Assembly (NCBI RefSeq): GCF_031884435.1
Contig: NZ_CP134779.1
Location: 806,001-870,000, forward strand
Reading direction: 5' to 3'
DNA from: Bosea sp. 685
Lineage (GTDB): Bacteria; Pseudomonadota; Alphaproteobacteria; Rhizobiales; Beijerinckiaceae
DNA: 64,000 bases
The notes beneath the pieces were generated by a model, which saw nothing but the letters and a program-made list of their open reading frames with translations, made no database searches and was not told where the DNA came from. Shown here one piece after another: positions 42,678 to 52,182 of this stretch. A program made the position numbers and the translations under genes. The stretch's first letter is position 1; every line of letters starts with the position of its first letter.

Positions 42678-42760
42678 GTCATTGCGAGCGCAGCGAAGCA
42701 ATCCAGAAGGGCTCACTGGATCCCCTTGGATTGCTTCGTCGCTGCGCTCCTCGCAATGAC
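42678..42760. repeat. GTCATTGCGAGCGCAGCGAAG-type palindrome
   Basis: GTCATTGCGAGCG, CGAAGCAATCCA at the left and their complements at the right, 83 bp in total. A widespread alphaproteobacterial intergenic palindrome; here between convergent RND and pbpC genes and a possible terminator. Confidence 0.9.
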
Positions 42761-42768
42761 GAAAAGCG

Positions 42769-45108
42769 CTACTGCAGCCGCACCGACACACTCTCGCTCG
42801 CGCCGGTGCCGTCGATCACCGAGATCCGGACGAAGCCCTTTCCGGACGGTTGCCAGGCGGCTTCGCGGCGGCGGGTCGGCTCCAGCACGGGCGCGCCGTC
42901 GACAAGCCAGGTATAGGGCGGCGCACCGCCTGCGACCTTGAGGTTGAGCTGGCCGCGGCCGTCGAGCGCGGAAGCGGCGAGGTCGATCCGCGCGCCTTCC
43001 GGCGGGAAGGCTAGTTTCAGCACCGGCGTTGTCATCGCGGCGATCGTCTTGGGTACATCCTGGCGCAGATGGCGCAAGGGCGGCGGCAGATGCGCCGCGG
43101 TCGCGATGATCGCATTGGGCGGCTGCGGGAAGGGGCGGGGATCGATGCCGGCCCGGGCGAAGGCGTCGAACAGGATTGGCGCCGCGACCACGCGCCCGAC
43201 GAGTCCGGGCACCGCGCCGTTGTCGGCCCGCCCGACCCAGACGCCGATGGTGTGCTTGCGGTCGAAGCCGACCGCCCAGGCATCGCGATAGCCATAGGAT
43301 GTGCCGGTCTTGTAAGCGATGCGGCCGGGCAGGGCGTTGAGTGGGGCAGGCGCGCCAAGCAAGGTATCGGTGACATACCAGGCCGCGACGGGGTCGACGA
43401 GGCGAGGCAAGGGTTCACTCGCTTGGCTCTCGGCTTTCAGCCGAAGCGGCGTCATTTCGCCGCCGCGCGCGAGCCCGACATAAAGCCGCGTCAAATCCTG
43501 CAGCGTGATCCCCAGGCCACCGAGGCCGACAGCCAAGCCCGGCGCGCCGCCCTCCTTCGGCATGGCGATGGCCGCGCCGGCGTCGCGCAGCCGCGACAGG
43601 AAACGCTGCGGCCCGAGCGCGGATAACAGCTCGACAGCGGGGACGTTGAGCGAGAGCTGCAAGGCTTTTCGCGCGCTCACCATGCCCTGGAAGCTCAGGT
43701 CGAAATTCTCAGGCACATAGATGCCGTAGCGCGCCGGTCGGTCCTCCAGCATCGTCTCGGGATGGGCGATGCCGTTGTCGAAGGCGAGCGCATAGATGAA
43801 GGGCTTCAGCGCCGAGCCGGGCGAACGCAGGGCCCGCGTCAGGTCGAGCGAACCGGCACGCTCGGCGGCGAAATAATCGACGCCGCCGACCGAGGCGCGG
43901 ATCTCGCCGGTCTCATTATCGGCGACGAGAATGGCGATCGAGACCTGGGCTGCGAGCCCTGTACTGCGCTCGCGGGCGAGGCTCTCCAGATTGGCCTGGA
44001 GCCGGCCGTCGATGGTGAGCCTGTGGGCATGGGCGCCTGGGGCTTCCGCCACGACCTGCTCGGCGACATGAGGGGCGAGATTCGGGAACGGTTTGCGCGT
44101 CGCAGGGATCGCTTCAGTACGCGCGGCCGCGACCTCGGAAGCTGTTGCGAGCCCCGCCGCCTCGACACGCGCCAGCACCCGTTCGCGGGCCTTGCGGGCG
44201 GCCTCGTTGAGGCGGTCGGGCCGGCGCGTCTCGGGCGATTGCGGCAGGGCGACGAGCAGCGCCGCTTCCGCTGTGGAAAGGCGCTTCGGCTCCTTGCCGA
44301 AATAGGCGAAGCTCGCGGCGCGCACACCTTCGAGATTGCCGCCGAAGGGGGCGAGCGTCAGGTAAAGGTCGAGAATTCCTCGCTTGTCGAAGCGGCGCTC
44401 GAGCTCGATCGCGCGGATGAGCTGGCGCAGCTTGGCGGATAGCGAGCGCTCCTCGCGCGGCTCCAGCAGACGCGCGACCTGCATGGTCAGGGTCGAGCCG
44501 CCGGAGACCACGCGCCCGCTCATCAACATCTGGCCGGCGGCGCGGGCGAGCCCGAGCGGGTCGATGCCCCAATGCGTGTCGAAGCGCTTGTCCTCATAGG
44601 CCTTGAGCATGGCGAGGTAGCGCGGATCGACATCCTCAGTGGTGACGGGGAGCTTCCAGCGCCCGTCATCGGTCAGGAAGGGCCGCAGCAGCTTGCCCTC
44701 GCGGTCGAGCACGACGGTCGAGCGGTCGGAGGCGGCGGCGAGGTCTAGCGGCGGCAGGGAGGCGGCGTAGGCGAGGAGGGCGGCTGTGGCGGCTGTCGCG
44801 ACGAGGCCAAGAGCGGCTGCGGTGATCTTCAGTTTACGAAAGCGGCGGGTGCCTCTCCCTTCTCCCCTTGCGGGAGAAGGTGGCTCGGCGAAGCCGAGAC
44901 GGATGAGGGGGCTCGCGACCTTTCCGATAAGCGTGTGAAGCGAGAGACGCCAATGATGAAGGGCACGGCGCCCCCTCACCCCAACCCTCTCCCGCACCAA
45001 AGTCGGGTGTTCCCTACTTTGGCATCCATCTCTGCCCATCTCGGGCAAGCCCGAGATGGGTGGGAGAGGGAGCTCTGTCGCGGCCCGTCTTTCGTCCCGC
45101 GCTTCCAT
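42769..45108 (-). CDS. pbpC: Penicillin-binding protein 1C, with repeat-derived N-terminal tail
   Basis: 779 residues. Cytoplasmic tail (1-92), one membrane helix (about 94-118), transglycosylase domain (catalytic Glu172 in YEDKRFDTHWGIDPL), transpeptidase domain with SxxK at Ser432-Lys435 (SPGSALKPF) and YKTGTSYG, and a C-terminal BiPBP domain (about 690-779). Residues 13-84 of the tail are encoded by a palindromic repeat. The ATG at 45108 lies just below the macroglobulin stop; between the repeat end and the membrane helix no ATG, GTG or TTG exists, so the repeat must be translated. Partner of the macroglobulin in the periplasm. Confidence 0.93.
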   Translation of the reverse strand: MEARDERRAATELPLPPISGLPEMGRDGCQSREHPTLVRERVGVRGRRALHHWRLSLHTLIGKVASPLIRLGFAEPPSPARGEGRGTRRFRKLKITAAALGLVATAATAALLAYAASLPPLDLAAASDRSTVVLDREGKLLRPFLTDDGRWKLPVTTEDVDPRYLAMLKAYEDKRFDTHWGIDPLGLARAAGQMLMSGRVVSGGSTLTMQVARLLEPREERSLSAKLRQLIRAIELERRFDKRGILDLYLTLAPFGGNLEGVRAASFAYFGKEPKRLSTAEAALLVALPQSPETRRPDRLNEAARKARERVLARVEAAGLATASEVAAARTEAIPATRKPFPNLAPHVAEQVVAEAPGAHAHRLTIDGRLQANLESLARERSTGLAAQVSIAILVADNETGEIRASVGGVDYFAAERAGSLDLTRALRSPGSALKPFIYALAFDNGIAHPETMLEDRPARYGIYVPENFDLSFQGMVSARKALQLSLNVPAVELLSALGPQRFLSRLRDAGAAIAMPKEGGAPGLAVGLGGLGITLQDLTRLYVGLARGGEMTPLRLKAESQASEPLPRLVDPVAAWYVTDTLLGAPAPLNALPGRIAYKTGTSYGYRDAWAVGFDRKHTIGVWVGRADNGAVPGLVGRVVAAPILFDAFARAGIDPRPFPQPPNAIIATAAHLPPPLRHLRQDVPKTIAAMTTPVLKLAFPPEGARIDLAASALDGRGQLNLKVAGGAPPYTWLVDGAPVLEPTRRREAAWQPSGKGFVRISVIDGTGASESVSVRLQ
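44857..45070. repeat. CTTCTCCCC...GGGAGAGGG composite repeat inside pbpC
   Basis: 214 bp, same module order as the copy in phnI: CCCTTCTCCCCTTGCGGGAG hairpin, GGATGAGGG, a unique spacer, CCTCACCCC, CCCTCTCCC, AAAGTCGGG...CTACTTTG, ATCTCGGGC...GCCCGAGAT and GGGTGGGAGAGGG. Open in the pbpC frame. Confidence 0.92.
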
Positions 45109-45115
45109 GGCCAGA

Positions 45116-48100
45116 TTACCGCGCCGACGAAATATCCACCGTTCCGAACGCGGTCCGCCCGAAACGATCCGGCCTGTACATGTCCTCGATCACGCCCGCC
45201 GGCGCGACATAGCGGCCGGGCGAGACGGCCCGGGCGATATAGGCGACGGTAAAGGCGAGCTTCTGGCTGTTCGACCCGTCACGGTCGAAGGCCGCGACAT
45301 AGCGGTCGTCGCGGGCCTCTGTGTATACCGGGGTCACCTCCTGCTTCAGCCAGTCGAGCCCCGCGACGGAGGCGCCCTCGGTCAGGTTGGCGTTCTCGAT
45401 CTCGAGCCCGGCCGGCACGGGATCGACCAGCAGCACCCGGCCATAGCGTGGGGCGGGTTCAGTGACGTTCAGGGCCACGACATAGCGCTCGTTCTGGCGC
45501 AATCGCGCCGGATCGGCCTTCTCGCCGTTCATGGTGTAGATCACCCGCTCCAGGCCAAAGCCCTGGTTCAGCGCCGGCTCCGCGCCGGTCGGAATGCCCG
45601 AGACGGTGATCACGGCCTGTGCAGCGGCGGCGCCCGGATTGGCGACGGTCAACGGCTTGGCCTCCAGCGCCTCGGTGGAGATGGTGCGGTAGAGCGGTCC
45701 CTTGCGCTCGGCGCCATCGACTGTGAGCGTCATGCCCTCGGCGTCCTTCGCCAGCGCCTGGGCGGCGACGACCATCCACATCTGCTCCTGCGTCGAGGTG
45801 TAGCGTGCACCGCCGCGCGCCGTGTCGACGATCGCGGCGGCGCGGGTGATGTCGGCGCGCTCGCCATTGGCTTCGGCGATCAAGGCGAGCACGCCCGCCC
45901 CGTCGCGCAGGCGCGTGCCGTAATCGGGGCGCGAAAGACCATCGTCGCGCGCGTCCTGCAGCAGGCCGAGCGCGCTGGTGAAGGCGGCGCGGCCGCGGCC
46001 ACGATCGCCCAGCGCCGAGAGCGCGGCGCCGATCTGCCCGCGCGCCAATGGCGTCGCGAAATCGGAGAGCTTGTTGTCGGCGAGATAGCGCAGATCGCCC
46101 ATCACCGGTCGGCCGTTGCGGGCAAGCACATAGAGCGCGTAGGCGATGCCGGCGGCCTCCTCCTTGTTGATCTCGCTGGTGTTGACGACCTGATTGCGCA
46201 GGCGGTCGAGAGCGAGATTGAAGGCGATCTGCGGCACCTGGAACTGGCGCTCACGGGCCCGCGTCAGGAAATCCGCGACGAAGGCGTCGAGCCAGAGATC
46301 CTCGCCGCCGACACTCCACAGCCCGAAGGAGCCGTTGGCGCCCTGGCGGGCGAGCACGCGCTCGATCGCGCCATTGACCCGCTCATCGGCATTGGCGTCG
46401 AGCGCGAGGTTTTCCAGCGTGGCGAGCTTGTTGACCGAGAGCAGCGGCAAGGCGCGGCTCACCGTCTGCTCGGTGCAGCCATAGGGGTAGCGGTCGAGCG
46501 CCTTCAACAGCGCCGGCACGTCAAGCGAGGCGAGCGGCGAGACCGAGACGGAGACCTGCCCGGAATTGGGCACGAGATCGGCCATCAGGTCGGAGGAGAC
46601 CGTGATCGAGCCGCCATTGCCGGGGATCGGCCGGACGATGCGCCGCGCGATCGTATTGGCAGAGGGTTGCACGCGCACGGCGAGGTTCTGCACCGTCCCG
46701 ATGCCGCCAGGCCCGGTGATGCGGACATCGAATTCGGCGCGGCCGAGACCCGCTGCCGTGACCGGTATGGTGAGCTCGCTCTTGGCGCCGGCCGCGAGCT
46801 GGAGGGTTTTGCGCGTCGCTTCGGCGGCAACCAGCACGGGGCCCCTCACATCGAGATCGACGACATAGGGGCCGGCCGGTCCCTCGACATTGTTGATCGC
46901 GAGATGGAAGCGCGACTGGTCGCCGATGGCGAGGAAACGCGGTAGCGTCGCCTGCGCGACGACCTGGTCGCGGATGATGACGTCAGCGCTGGCCTGCCCG
47001 GTGCGTCCAGCCGACCATGCGACCGCCATGACACGGACCGAGCCGTTGAAGGCCGGCAGGTCGAAATCGATCTTGGCCATGCCGTTGGCGCCGACCTTGA
47101 CCACGCCGGAATAACGGGCGAGCGGTTCCTGCGTCGGCTTCTCGCCGCCAAGCGCAGGCGCGCCGTCGCCGCCGGTCCGGATCGCGCCGCGCACGCCCTG
47201 CATGCCGTCGATCAGATAGCCATAGAGATCGCGCAGTTCGTGACCGATCTGGCGCTGGCCGAAGAAGAACTTGCTCGGATCGGGCGATTCGAAGCGGGTC
47301 AGGTTGAGGATGCCGATATCGACGGCGGCGACCGTGACGAAGGTGTCCTCGCCGGCCCTTGCGCCGGTGACCTTGACCGGCAGTGAGAGCGTTGTCAGCG
47401 GGCGCACCAGATTGGGCGCGCCGAGATCGATGGCGAGCGTGCGGTTCTCCTTGCCAATCGCGAACCAGGACAGGCCGATGGCGCGGCCGGGCAGGCGCTG
47501 GGCGGCGGTGTCCATCGGGCGGTGCGCCAGCACGACGAGATAGGCGCTCCCGCCCCACTCGGCCTTGACGGGGATCGAGGTCGTCGAGCCGCCAGCGGCG
47601 ACATCGATGGTACGGATCTCGTTGACGCGGTCGCTGATCACGGCGAGCGTCGCCTTGCCGGCGAAGCGTGGCGCCAGACGCACCTGCATGGTCTCGCCGT
47701 CGGCATAGGCGTTCTTGTCGAGCGCGACGTCGAGGACATCGGGCGTATCGGCGGTCTTGTCGGCCTCGTAGCCGACGGTGAAGGACAGCGAGCTTTCGGT
47801 GGAATCAGGGCCGTCAGCGGCGACGTCGAGGCGATAATTGCCCCATTGCACCGGGGCCGAGATCGAGGCGGCGGCGTTCGCGCTGACCGCGACCTCGCCA
47901 TCGGCGACGCGGCGGGTCTGCTTCACGCCCTCAAAATTCCAGCGCCCGTCCTGGAAGAACCACTGATAGTTGCGGGTGACCTTGGACAAGGTCCATTTCA
48001 CGCCGGGCCGCGCGAGGCGGCGGCCATCGCCATTGGCCATGATGACCTCGAAGCCGGCGGTCTGGCCGTTGCCGAGTTCGCCATCCTTGAACAGCGCCTT

Positions 48101-50368
48101 GATGCCGAGCGCCGCGCCCTTGGGCACAATCGGCAGCGTCACGGAGCGGGCGATGGCGCGCCCGCCGGGCTCGCCGACACGGATGGTGAATTCGGCCTCG
48201 AGCGGGCGGTTGGTCTCGGGCTGGGCGACGGGGTTGGAGACCGTGACCTTGCCGGAGGCGTCGGTCGTGGTGCTTTCCTCGAAATCGGTCTGGACCGGCT
48301 GGAACTCCTCATCGGTGAGGCCGACCTGATAGCCGGCGAAGCCGGGGATCGCGCTTTGGGCAGCGGCGCGGATCGTCATCGAGCCGTTGACGTCGAGCTC
48401 GGAGCCCGGAGCGCCATAGAGATAGCGCGCATTGACGTCGATCTCGGCCGGCTCTCCCGCCTGCAGCACCGGGGCCTTGGGCGAGAGCGTCAGTTCCAGG
48501 CGCTCGGGGACATAGTCCTCGACCAGGAAGGAGGCCTCGCCGATCGCGGGGCCCTTCGGGTCGGCATAGGCCTGGACACGCCAGGTTCCGGTCTGCGCGC
48601 CCGACAGCAGCGGGATCGAATGGGCCCGGCCGCCGGCGCCCTGGTCCTCGACCTGGCGGCGGCGATATTCGACGCCGTCGGGCCGCTTGACCACGATGGT
48701 CAATGGCAGGCCGGTGACGGCCGCGCCCTTGGCGTCGCGCAGGAGGCTGGTCAGATAAACCGTCTCGCCGGAGCGGTAGACGCCGCGCTCGGTGTAGAGA
48801 TAGGCGTCGAGGCCTGACGGCGCGACGCGGCCCTTGACGCCGCGATCGGAGAGATCGAACGCGGTCTGCTTCAGATCGAGGAAGCCGTAATCCTCGCCCA
48901 GCAGCGCCGTGACGAGACCCGGCGCATTGCCGCCCTGGCCCTTGCCCAGGCCGGCATCGAAGCGGGCATAGCCATTGGCGTCGGAGCGCACCGTCCCCAG
49001 CACCTCGTTGTTGCGGGCGAGCAGCCTCAGTTCGGCATTGGCGACGGGCGAGGCGTCGGCGAGCGAGCGCACCAGCACATGCACGCCATCGGGTCCGGAG
49101 AAGGAGGTCAGGCCGAGATCGGAGACGACGAACCATTGCGTCGCGCGCGTCGTGCCGTCGTCATAGTCGCTGTCGGAATCGGTCTGCGGCGCGGTCGCGT
49201 TGCCGCCGGCGGGCTTGGCGAACATCACATAGACGCCGGGCTGCAGGCGCCCGACTGCCTCGATCACCGGGAAGGCCGTGATCACGTCCTTGTTCAATTC
49301 TGACTTCACCTCCATCGAGCCGGTCCAGACGCTCTGGCCCTTGTCGCTGGCGATCTGCTTTGAGGCGTAGGAACCGAGCTGGCCGAGGAAATCGTCGGAA
49401 TGGACCGAGTTGATCAGGTTGCGGTCGCCGATCCGCATGACTTCGAGATCGAGCCGGTTGGCATTGACGGAGACGACGGGGATGCCCTGCTGGCCAGTTC
49501 GCGGCAGGACATAGTTCTTGCCGGTGAACCGCACCGAAGGCGTGCGGTCGCGGACATAGATCTCGTAATCGGCCGATTTCTGCAGCTTCTCGTCGGGGAT
49601 CGCCGAAGGCACGCCCTGGCGGATGACGAAAGCATAGCGCTCGCCATGGCGCAGGCCGTCGACGCAGATCTGGCGCTCCTCGGCGCTGACGGCGAAATCG
49701 CCCTTGCCGCCGGAAATCGCGACATAAGGCGCGAAATCGACGCGGCCGCGCGCCAGCGGCTCGGAGAACTCGAAACAGGCGCGGGGCGAAGCGGCGTCGG
49801 CATCGACCTTGTTGGAGAGGATGCGGAAGCCGCGCTTGTCGCGCAGGCTCTCATAGGCGGTGCGCAGGCCGGCATTGTCGGCGAGGTCGAGGCTCAGCCG
49901 ATAGGTCGTCAGCGCTGGCCGCCAGAGCTCGTTCTTCTCGAAGGTGCGGGCGAGCACGCCCAGCGATGCGGCTTCCTCGGGGCGCGAGCTGGCGCGCTGA
50001 TAGGCGAGATAGGCGGCCGAGATCGCGCGCTCGCGCAACTCCCAGCGCTCGCGATAATCGCGCGGCTCGATCGCGTTGGCTGCATTCGCCATCAGGCGCC
50101 ATGCGGCAGCATTGTTGGGCTCGGCGACGACGGCGGCATTGGCCTGGGGCAAGGCGGAGCGGGCATCGCCTCGGGCGAGCGCCGAGGCGCCGATCCGCAG
50201 GGCCTCAGTTGCCTGCCTGCCGCTGACCGAGACCTCGCGCTTCAAGCGCTCCTCCAGCCGCTGCCCGTCGGCGGCGAGGTCGTTGCGAACATAGGCCTTC
50301 TGGGCCAAAGCGGGCTGCGCGGCGAGCGCCAGACCGAAAAGCAGCGCGAGACGGGCGAGCAGGGTCAT
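45116..50368 (-). CDS. Periplasmic alpha-2-macroglobulin family protein
   Basis: 1750 residues. Signal peptide (LALLFGLALAAQPALAQ), an N-terminal alpha-helical region, multiple MG/beta-sandwich domains, and the thioester motif GCTEQ near residue 1297 within YPYGCTEQTVSRALP. Bacterial macroglobulins of this type trap attacking proteases by covalent thioester capture; the gene is usually cotranscribed with pbpC, which repairs peptidoglycan after envelope damage. No lipobox cysteine, so it is expected to be soluble in the periplasm (unlike the E. coli lipoprotein type). Eight bases before pbpC. Confidence 0.95.
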   Translation of the reverse strand: MTLLARLALLFGLALAAQPALAQKAYVRNDLAADGQRLEERLKREVSVSGRQATEALRIGASALARGDARSALPQANAAVVAEPNNAAAWRLMANAANAIEPRDYRERWELRERAISAAYLAYQRASSRPEEAASLGVLARTFEKNELWRPALTTYRLSLDLADNAGLRTAYESLRDKRGFRILSNKVDADAASPRACFEFSEPLARGRVDFAPYVAISGGKGDFAVSAEERQICVDGLRHGERYAFVIRQGVPSAIPDEKLQKSADYEIYVRDRTPSVRFTGKNYVLPRTGQQGIPVVSVNANRLDLEVMRIGDRNLINSVHSDDFLGQLGSYASKQIASDKGQSVWTGSMEVKSELNKDVITAFPVIEAVGRLQPGVYVMFAKPAGGNATAPQTDSDSDYDDGTTRATQWFVVSDLGLTSFSGPDGVHVLVRSLADASPVANAELRLLARNNEVLGTVRSDANGYARFDAGLGKGQGGNAPGLVTALLGEDYGFLDLKQTAFDLSDRGVKGRVAPSGLDAYLYTERGVYRSGETVYLTSLLRDAKGAAVTGLPLTIVVKRPDGVEYRRRQVEDQGAGGRAHSIPLLSGAQTGTWRVQAYADPKGPAIGEASFLVEDYVPERLELTLSPKAPVLQAGEPAEIDVNARYLYGAPGSELDVNGSMTIRAAAQSAIPGFAGYQVGLTDEEFQPVQTDFEESTTTDASGKVTVSNPVAQPETNRPLEAEFTIRVGEPGGRAIARSVTLPIVPKGAALGIKALFKDGELGNGQTAGFEVIMANGDGRRLARPGVKWTLSKVTRNYQWFFQDGRWNFEGVKQTRRVADGEVAVSANAAASISAPVQWGNYRLDVAADGPDSTESSLSFTVGYEADKTADTPDVLDVALDKNAYADGETMQVRLAPRFAGKATLAVISDRVNEIRTIDVAAGGSTTSIPVKAEWGGSAYLVVLAHRPMDTAAQRLPGRAIGLSWFAIGKENRTLAIDLGAPNLVRPLTTLSLPVKVTGARAGEDTFVTVAAVDIGILNLTRFESPDPSKFFFGQRQIGHELRDLYGYLIDGMQGVRGAIRTGGDGAPALGGEKPTQEPLARYSGVVKVGANGMAKIDFDLPAFNGSVRVMAVAWSAGRTGQASADVIIRDQVVAQATLPRFLAIGDQSRFHLAINNVEGPAGPYVVDLDVRGPVLVAAEATRKTLQLAAGAKSELTIPVTAAGLGRAEFDVRITGPGGIGTVQNLAVRVQPSANTIARRIVRPIPGNGGSITVSSDLMADLVPNSGQVSVSVSPLASLDVPALLKALDRYPYGCTEQTVSRALPLLSVNKLATLENLALDANADERVNGAIERVLARQGANGSFGLWSVGGEDLWLDAFVADFLTRARERQFQVPQIAFNLALDRLRNQVVNTSEINKEEAAGIAYALYVLARNGRPVMGDLRYLADNKLSDFATPLARGQIGAALSALGDRGRGRAAFTSALGLLQDARDDGLSRPDYGTRLRDGAGVLALIAEANGERADITRAAAIVDTARGGARYTSTQEQMWMVVAAQALAKDAEGMTLTVDGAERKGPLYRTISTEALEAKPLTVANPGAAAAQAVITVSGIPTGAEPALNQGFGLERVIYTMNGEKADPARLRQNERYVVALNVTEPAPRYGRVLLVDPVPAGLEIENANLTEGASVAGLDWLKQEVTPVYTEARDDRYVAAFDRDGSNSQKLAFTVAYIARAVSPGRYVAPAGVIEDMYRPDRFGRTAFGTVDISSAR

Positions 50369-50616
50369 GGTCGTGTCCTCTTCGGTCGAGCTTGGGCGTC
50401 AATCTCGGCGTGATCCGCGTCCGCCCGATGACAGCTCTGAGCCCGCGGGCAAGCTAGCACCGGCGCTTGCCGACGCAATGCGAAAGGTGCGGATTGCCGG
50501 ATGAGGCGGGCTCTTACTTGATCTTGCACTTGATCTTGTTCCGCTTCGTCATCGCAGTTGCGGGCGGACGCGATCTGACGCTCAATGCGGCCTCCTTGCT
50601 GGGCCGGAGGCATGCG

Positions 50617-52056
50617 ATGGCGAATGCGATCAGAACCCGTTTCGGGCGGGCCGTAGGGTTGGGGCTGGCTCTGGCCGCTCCTGCTTTTGCGCTCCTGCCG
50701 TCGATGGCGCTGGCGCAGGCTCCCGCGCCAGCGCCCAATCCCCAGCTTGCCGCGGCGCAGGCGAGCTTCGACGCGCTGCCCGAGGCCGAGCGCAAGGCGA
50801 TCCAGACCGATCTGATCTGGGCCGGCCTGTTCAGCGCGGCGGTGAGCGGCTCCTATGGCCCGCTGACCTTCCGCGCCATCAATGCGCTGAAGGCTGGGCG
50901 CGGCGAGCCCAATGGCGTGCTCTCGCCGGCCGAGCGCACGGCGCTTGCCCAAACGGCCCGCAGCGCGCGCGAAGCGGCGGGGTTTCGCCTGATCGACGAC
51001 GAGCGCACTGGCATGCGGATCGGCATTCCTGAAAAGGTGCTGCCCAAGCGCGAGGCGACGCCGACCGGAGGCAGCCGTTGGCAGAGCGCCGACGGCAAGA
51101 TCACGCTCGACGCGACCACGAACCCGCCGGGAGAGACGCTGGACTCGATCTTCGAGAAGGCGACCCTGGTCAACCCCAACAATCCCGGCCGCAAGATCAC
51201 CTACAAGCTGCTGCGCCCGGATTTCTTCGTGGTCACCGGCGAGACCGCCACGGGCAAGTTCTACCGCCGGCTGGCGTCGGGGCCGCAAGGCCTGCGCGGC
51301 TTCTCGATCGGCTATGACAAAACGCTCTCGGCCAGTGTCGACAAGCTGGTGATCGCCATCGCCGGGAGTTTCGAGCCCTTCCCGACCGGGCCTGCGCCGG
51401 CGAGCCCGGCGAGTGCGATCGCCAGCGTTGCGGGAGCGTCGTCTCCGATTGTGCGCCCGGCCGCGCCGCCGACCGAGCGCTATGGCGTCGGCCTCGTCAT
51501 ATCCGACAAGGTCGTCGCCACGGCGGCTTCCGCGATCGATAGCTGCCGCTCGCTGCGGGTCGGCGGACGTCCGGCGCGGTTGCGCGCCAAGGATGATGCG
51601 AGCGGGCTTGCCTTGCTCGATCTCGATGGCGGGCCGGCACTGACCGCGCTCGGTTCCCGCTCCGAGGCGCTGGGCGAGCGCGAAAACCTCGTCCTGGTGG
51701 CGTTCGGCGATGATGCCGGCAAGCGCGCCGCCCTCGCCTTGCCGGGGCAGGCTGTGCGAATCGGGGCGAATGCGGCCGTGTTCGCACCGCTCCAGCCGGG
51801 CCAGGCCGGCAGCCCGGTCTTCGACCGGCAGGGCCGCCTGGCAGGGCTGGTCACGGCAAACCCTTCCGACAAGATCCTGATCGCCGGGGTCGCGCCGCAA
51901 CGGGCCTATGCGGTGGCGGATGCGGCCGCCTTGCAGGCCGTGATCACGAAGGCGGGGCTCTCGCTTCCCGCAGCGGCTGCCGGCGGCGAGCTCAGCACCG
52001 GCAGGATCGTCGAGAAGGTCGGCAAGTCGGTACTGCCGGTGGTGTGCGGCCTTTGA
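50617..52056 (+). CDS. Secreted trypsin-fold protein lacking the catalytic triad (pseudoprotease)
   Basis: 479 residues from an ATG preceded by CCGGAGG. Signal peptide (GLGLALAAPAFALLPSMALAQ), a peptidoglycan-binding-like helical segment (ALFSAAVSGSYGPLTFRAINALKAG, about 70-95), a middle domain (about 140-255), Pro/Ala linker, then a serine-protease-like fold (about 288-440). Aligning with HtrA-type motifs, the His of TNAHVV is Ser305 (VATAASAID), the Asp before LALL is Gly330, and GNSGGP reads GQAGSP with Ala397 for the nucleophile. All three residues are lost. Divergent from the macroglobulin gene. Confidence 0.75.
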   Translation: MANAIRTRFGRAVGLGLALAAPAFALLPSMALAQAPAPAPNPQLAAAQASFDALPEAERKAIQTDLIWAGLFSAAVSGSYGPLTFRAINALKAGRGEPNGVLSPAERTALAQTARSAREAAGFRLIDDERTGMRIGIPEKVLPKREATPTGGSRWQSADGKITLDATTNPPGETLDSIFEKATLVNPNNPGRKITYKLLRPDFFVVTGETATGKFYRRLASGPQGLRGFSIGYDKTLSASVDKLVIAIAGSFEPFPTGPAPASPASAIASVAGASSPIVRPAAPPTERYGVGLVISDKVVATAASAIDSCRSLRVGGRPARLRAKDDASGLALLDLDGGPALTALGSRSEALGERENLVLVAFGDDAGKRAALALPGQAVRIGANAAVFAPLQPGQAGSPVFDRQGRLAGLVTANPSDKILIAGVAPQRAYAVADAAALQAVITKAGLSLPAAAAGGELSTGRIVEKVGKSVLPVVCGL

Positions 52057-52062
52057 TGCGCC

Positions 52063-52166
52063 TAGAGCAATTTCAGATCCAATTGGATCGTTCAATTGCT
52101 CTAGGTCTTTGTTTTGGCGAGTTTCCTTCACGCGAACCGGTGTCCACTTCGCTCGAAAACGCGCTA
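52063..52166 (+). repeat. Composite two-hairpin intergenic repeat, copy D
   Basis: AGAGCAATTTCAGATCCAAT... with AATTGCTCT closing arm, then the TTCCTTCACGCGAACCGG...TCGAAAACGC module. Starts six bases after the pseudoprotease stop codon. Confidence 0.9.
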
Positions 52167-52182
52167 GTCCAGTGGCCTTGAA

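Noticed and set aside
39371..42682. A 1103-codon open frame antisense to the RND permease
   Set aside because: It mirrors the permease codon pattern (high-GC third positions give few stops on the other strand), is Asp/Arg/His-rich without any domain, and the permease on the plus strand is unmistakable.
45056..46945. 629-codon plus-strand frame over the 3' part of the macroglobulin gene
   Set aside because: Shadow of the macroglobulin coding sequence; no domain, signal peptide or ribosome binding site.
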